Origin: an uncultured Collinsella sp.
GTDB lineage: Bacteria > Actinomycetota > Coriobacteriia > Coriobacteriales > Coriobacteriaceae
Direction of reading: 5' to 3'
NCBI GenBank assembly: GCA_900547855.1
Contig: URIK01000098.1
Coordinates: 1 to 6,880 of the forward strand
DNA: 6,880 nucleotides
Shown one piece after another: positions 5,373 through 6,880 of the stretch. The notes under the pieces were generated by a model. That model saw only the letters and a list, made by a program, of their open reading frames with translations, did not search any database and was not told where the DNA came from. A program made the translations under genes and the position numbers. The stretch's first letter is position 1, and every line of letters starts with the position of its first letter.

Positions 5373-5869
5373 TACCACTGACCATTCTGTTGGGCGGCAC
5401 CCTCGTTGAGCTGCTGACGGCAACGGGTAACGGTGCCGGTCAGGCTCTTGAGGTTCTCCTCCAGGTGCGTAAAGACCTGCTCTGCGTAGTCCTCAGCAGC
5501 ATAACGCGTCTCGCGCTCGTACTGCTGGGCACGATCACGGATGTCGTCGGCCTGCTGCTGCGCAAGTCGGACGATCTCCTGCTCACCGGCAATGGTGAGG
5601 GCCTGCTGCTGAGCGTCGGCGATGATGGAATCGGCCTGAGCGGCGGCGGAAGCCATAAGCTCCTCGCGCTCCTTAAGGATACGGCGGGACTTCTGCCACT
5701 CCTCGGGATAGCTCATGCGGATCTCGTCGAGGATGTTGAAGAACACGTCGGCGTCGATGACCTTGAACTGAGCGTTCTTGCCGAAAGGCGGCTTGGCTTC
5801 CTCGATCAGCCCTTCGAGCTCATCGACCAAGCTGACGATCCTATCGCCAGGAAAATTCTCGCCCGGCAT
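5372..5869 (-). CDS. SepIVA/DivIVA-like coiled-coil protein
   Basis: A 165-aa soluble protein with no signal peptide or membrane segment. The N-terminal part (about 10-70) contains VDELEGLIEEAK, then DADVFFNILDEIRMSYPEEW and RRILKEREELM. A long Ala/Gln/Glu-rich coiled coil follows (about 66-140, with repeats such as ADSIIADAQQQA), then a C-terminal helix (EDYAEQVFTHLEENL, 126-140). From memory this resembles mycobacterial SepIVA (Rv2927c): LDELGAIVEEA near the start, a DVLELIDDI-like segment, and a related C-terminal helix. The position directly before DUF177 is also the same. SepIVA is a DivIVA-type factor in septation and polar growth. This copy is much shorter than the mycobacterial one, mainly in the central coil. 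The start is chosen from AAAGGAG 5 nt before ATG 5869. Such proteins are often annotated only as 'ATPase' or hypothetical; the division role here is inference. Confidence 0.75.
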   Translation of the reverse strand: MPGENFPGDRIVSLVDELEGLIEEAKPPFGKNAQFKVIDADVFFNILDEIRMSYPEEWQKSRRILKEREELMASAAAQADSIIADAQQQALTIAGEQEIVRLAQQQADDIRDRAQQYERETRYAAEDYAEQVFTHLEENLKSLTGTVTRCRQQLNEGAAQQNGQW

Positions 5870-5874
5870 CCGGT

Positions 5875-5881
5875 CTCCTTT
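5875..5881 (-). promoter_or_regulatory. Shine-Dalgarno of the SepIVA-like gene
   Basis: Minus-strand AAAGGAG, 5 nt before ATG 5869. It rules out the upstream in-frame starts, which would either overlap or precede it. Confidence 0.8.
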
Positions 5882-5904
5882 CATAGGTAACATATCATCG
5901 TGCT

Positions 5905-5910
5905 AGTTTA
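5905..5910 (-). promoter_or_regulatory. Possible extended -10 promoter for the SepIVA-like/DUF177/rpmF transcript
   Basis: Minus-strand TGGTAAACT (TG, one base, then TAAACT) lies in the 68-nt gap after coaD, about 35 nt before ATG 5869. The TG extension could make up for the poor -35 (a T-rich TTTTAT at about 17 nt). The short leader and the position after a possible coaD terminator fit a new transcription start. Prediction by eye only. Confidence 0.35.
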
Positions 5911-5929
5911 CCACATGCCACCAGGCAAT

Positions 5930-5965
5930 AAAAAACGTCACGAAAAGCGATGTCTGAGCGCTTCG
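5930..5965 (-). terminator. Weak terminator-like signal at the end of coaD
   Basis: On the minus strand CGAAGCG and CGCTTTTCG can pair around a 9-nt loop with a two-base bulge. After five further bases comes TTTTTTATT, directly past the coaD TGA. The stem lies inside the last codons of coaD. The T-tract is good, but the stem is short, imperfect and not adjacent to it, so efficiency is doubtful. Confidence 0.3.
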
Positions 5966-6435
5966 ACCACGTTGGACGGGACAAACGTCGATACATCGCT
6001 GCCGAGCGAGGCGATCTGGCGAACGACCGAGCTCGAGATATAGCCGTACTGCGGCGCACTCATGACAAAGATGGACTCCAGCTCGTTATCCAAGCGGTAG
6101 TTGAGGTCGGCCTGCTGCAGCTCGTACTCAAAGTCAGTCATGGCGCGCAGACCCTTGACCACGGCCCCCGCCCCCTGATCACGAGCGAAGTCGACCAAGA
6201 GGCCAGTAAAGGGCAGGACCTCGACGCCATCGATATCACCGAGTGCCTCACGGGCCAGCGCCACGCGTTCATCGAGCGTAAACGTGGTGCCCACACCGTT
6301 TTTGCCCTGCGACTCGGCAACGGCCACGATCACACTGGGAAAAATGCGGCGGGCGCGGCGGATGACGTCGATATGGCCAAACGTGATGGGATCGAAGGTA
6401 CCCGGAACGATGACGCGGTTAATGGTGTCACTCAT
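5938..6435 (-). CDS. coaD: Pantetheine-phosphate adenylyltransferase
   Basis: CoaD (PPAT) adenylates 4'-phosphopantetheine with ATP to make dephospho-CoA, the penultimate step of CoA synthesis, in the cytoplasm. The 165-aa product has the normal length. The nucleotidyltransferase motif is PGTFDPITFGHIDVI (11-25, with the T/GH pattern that binds ATP). Also present are the pantetheine-side KGLRAMTDFEYELQQADLN (94-112), FVMSAPQYGYISSSVVRQI (123-141, the ISSSxVR phosphate-binding motif) and a C-terminal VVEALRHRF helix. The start is ATG 6435, six bases after AGGGGG. ATG 6441 is in frame but too close to that site, and a longer open frame upstream is only the antisense-like extension into rsmD. 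The gene overlaps the rsmD stop by 8 nt (ATGAGTGA), so translation is probably coupled. rsmD-coaD is a widespread pair. Functionally, CoA made by this pathway supplies the arm for the AcpP encoded downstream. Confidence 0.97.
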   Translation of the reverse strand: MSDTINRVIVPGTFDPITFGHIDVIRRARRIFPSVIVAVAESQGKNGVGTTFTLDERVALAREALGDIDGVEVLPFTGLLVDFARDQGAGAVVKGLRAMTDFEYELQQADLNYRLDNELESIFVMSAPQYGYISSSVVRQIASLGSDVSTFVPSNVVEALRHRFS

Positions 6436-6880
6436 GGGCATCCCCCTGAAACGTCGTGCCGTCGCTGTCATCGGCATCGGTGGCGGTATCGTCATCCTCG
6501 CCCTCGCCGACCCAACGGAGCAGGTCGACCGAGGTGATGCCATAGCGTTTCTCACGCACGGTTACAAAGCCGGCAGGATGTGCACCCGCGTCGGCGGCAG
6601 CATGCTCAAACAGAGCATAGGCACCCGGGGTGAGCAGACCCTGCTGGGCCAGGTTCTGCAGCAGCTCGTCGACCGGCTTGGCACCAAAAGCATAGGGCGG
6701 GTCGAGCAAGACCAGATCGAAGGGGCCACCCGGCACGCGGCCGCGCGAAGCGCTCGCAAGGACATCGCCCGTCACCACACGCCAACGCGCGCGATCGCGA
6801 CAGAGCGACTCGGTATTCTTGGTAATGAGCCGCGCGGCGTTGCGATCGATCTCAAACGTCGTGAGCGAGCGGGCCCCACG
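6428..6880 (-). CDS. rsmD: 16S rRNA (guanine(966)-N2)-methyltransferase RsmD (partial, N-terminus off the window)
   Basis: RsmD methylates G966 of 16S rRNA using S-adenosylmethionine during 30S assembly. The frame is open from the window edge for 150 codons to TGA at 6428. It begins at RGARSLTTFEIDRNAARLITKN, the family's motif II strand with the acidic SAM-ribose contact in FEIDRN. It continues with the catalytic LVLLDPPYAFGAKPVDELL (DPPY motif), a YALFEHAAAD strand, and the closing VREKRYGITSVDLLRW. The missing 5' part should hold roughly 60 residues, including the glycine-rich SAM loop. After the normal family end there is an acidic, disordered-looking tail of about 25 residues (11 of the last 26 are D or E), unusual for RsmD. 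The last 8 nt overlap coaD. A GTG at 6778 is open in frame but cannot be the true start because conserved motifs lie upstream of it. Confidence 0.93.
   Translation of the reverse strand, partial: RGARSLTTFEIDRNAARLITKNTESLCRDRARWRVVTGDVLASASRGRVPGGPFDLVLLDPPYAFGAKPVDELLQNLAQQGLLTPGAYALFEHAAADAGAHPAGFVTVREKRYGITSVDLLRWVGEGEDDDTATDADDSDGTTFQGDAHE

Noticed and set aside
5373..5423. N-terminal extension of the DUF177 gene up to 5423
   Set aside because: It overlaps the upstream gene in another frame and has no family similarity. Only the nearby GTG 5378 remains a minor alternative.
5390..5890. Plus-strand open frame of 166 codons opposite the SepIVA-like gene
   Set aside because: Its apparent leucine/valine-rich, membrane-like character comes from reading Gln/Asp/Glu coiled-coil codons backwards. 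The minus-strand product has a good Shine-Dalgarno and conserved neighbours.
6436..6555. N-terminal extension of coaD up to 6555
   Set aside because: It runs inside rsmD in another frame and adds about 40 residues that CoaD proteins lack. ATG 6435 gives the standard length.

Overview
The window is a compact run of conserved chromosomal housekeeping genes, all on the minus strand, so transcription runs from high to low coordinates: rsmD (partial) > coaD > SepIVA/DivIVA-like coiled-coil gene > DUF177 (YceD) > rpmF > plsX > acpP > rnc > smc (partial). The DNA is GC-rich, with G/C-ending codons throughout. I see no mobile element, CRISPR array, rRNA or tRNA, and no gene on the plus strand. The long plus-strand open frames are antisense shadows of these genes.

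The gene order points to an actinobacterium. A SepIVA-like gene followed by a DUF177 gene, with rnc and smc downstream, is the order I recall around Rv2927c-Rv2922c in Mycobacterium tuberculosis. The plsX-acpP-rnc-smc tail recalls Bacillus, and DUF177-rpmF-plsX recalls E. coli. Having all of these together, with no fab genes between plsX and acpP and no fpg between rnc and smc, fits the Coriobacteriia (Collinsella/Olsenella type). That placement is inference from gene order, base composition and protein flavour.

Layout. From 6880 to 5938, rsmD (16S rRNA G966 methylation) and coaD (CoA synthesis) overlap by 8 nt. From 5869 to 4574, the SepIVA-like gene and the DUF177 gene share a TAATG junction, followed by rpmF (ribosomal protein L32), a gene too short for a 60-codon cutoff. 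From 4486 to 1, plsX, acpP, rnc and smc follow; rnc has a TTG start and its Shine-Dalgarno lies inside the end of acpP, and smc has a GTG start. The cluster links CoA and ACP supply (CoaD makes the CoA whose phosphopantetheine arm is loaded onto AcpP), phospholipid initiation (PlsX), ribosome and rRNA maturation (RsmD, DUF177, L32, RNase III), polar growth or division (SepIVA-like) and chromosome organisation (SMC).

The non-coding signals of most interest are two structured gaps on either side of plsX. One is a terminator-like hairpin with a U-tract whose end is only 17 nt before the plsX start. The other is a perfect 22-bp palindrome about 36 nt before acpP, downstream of a possible -10 box. 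In both cases there is no room for a promoter between the structure and the gene, so regulated read-through (attenuation) or operator control is plausible. At protein level, RNase III has Asn where Asp114 of the E. coli enzyme sits, and ACP has Asn-Ser-Leu instead of Asp-Ser-Leu at its prosthetic-group site. I found no evidence of a wholly new multi-gene system here.
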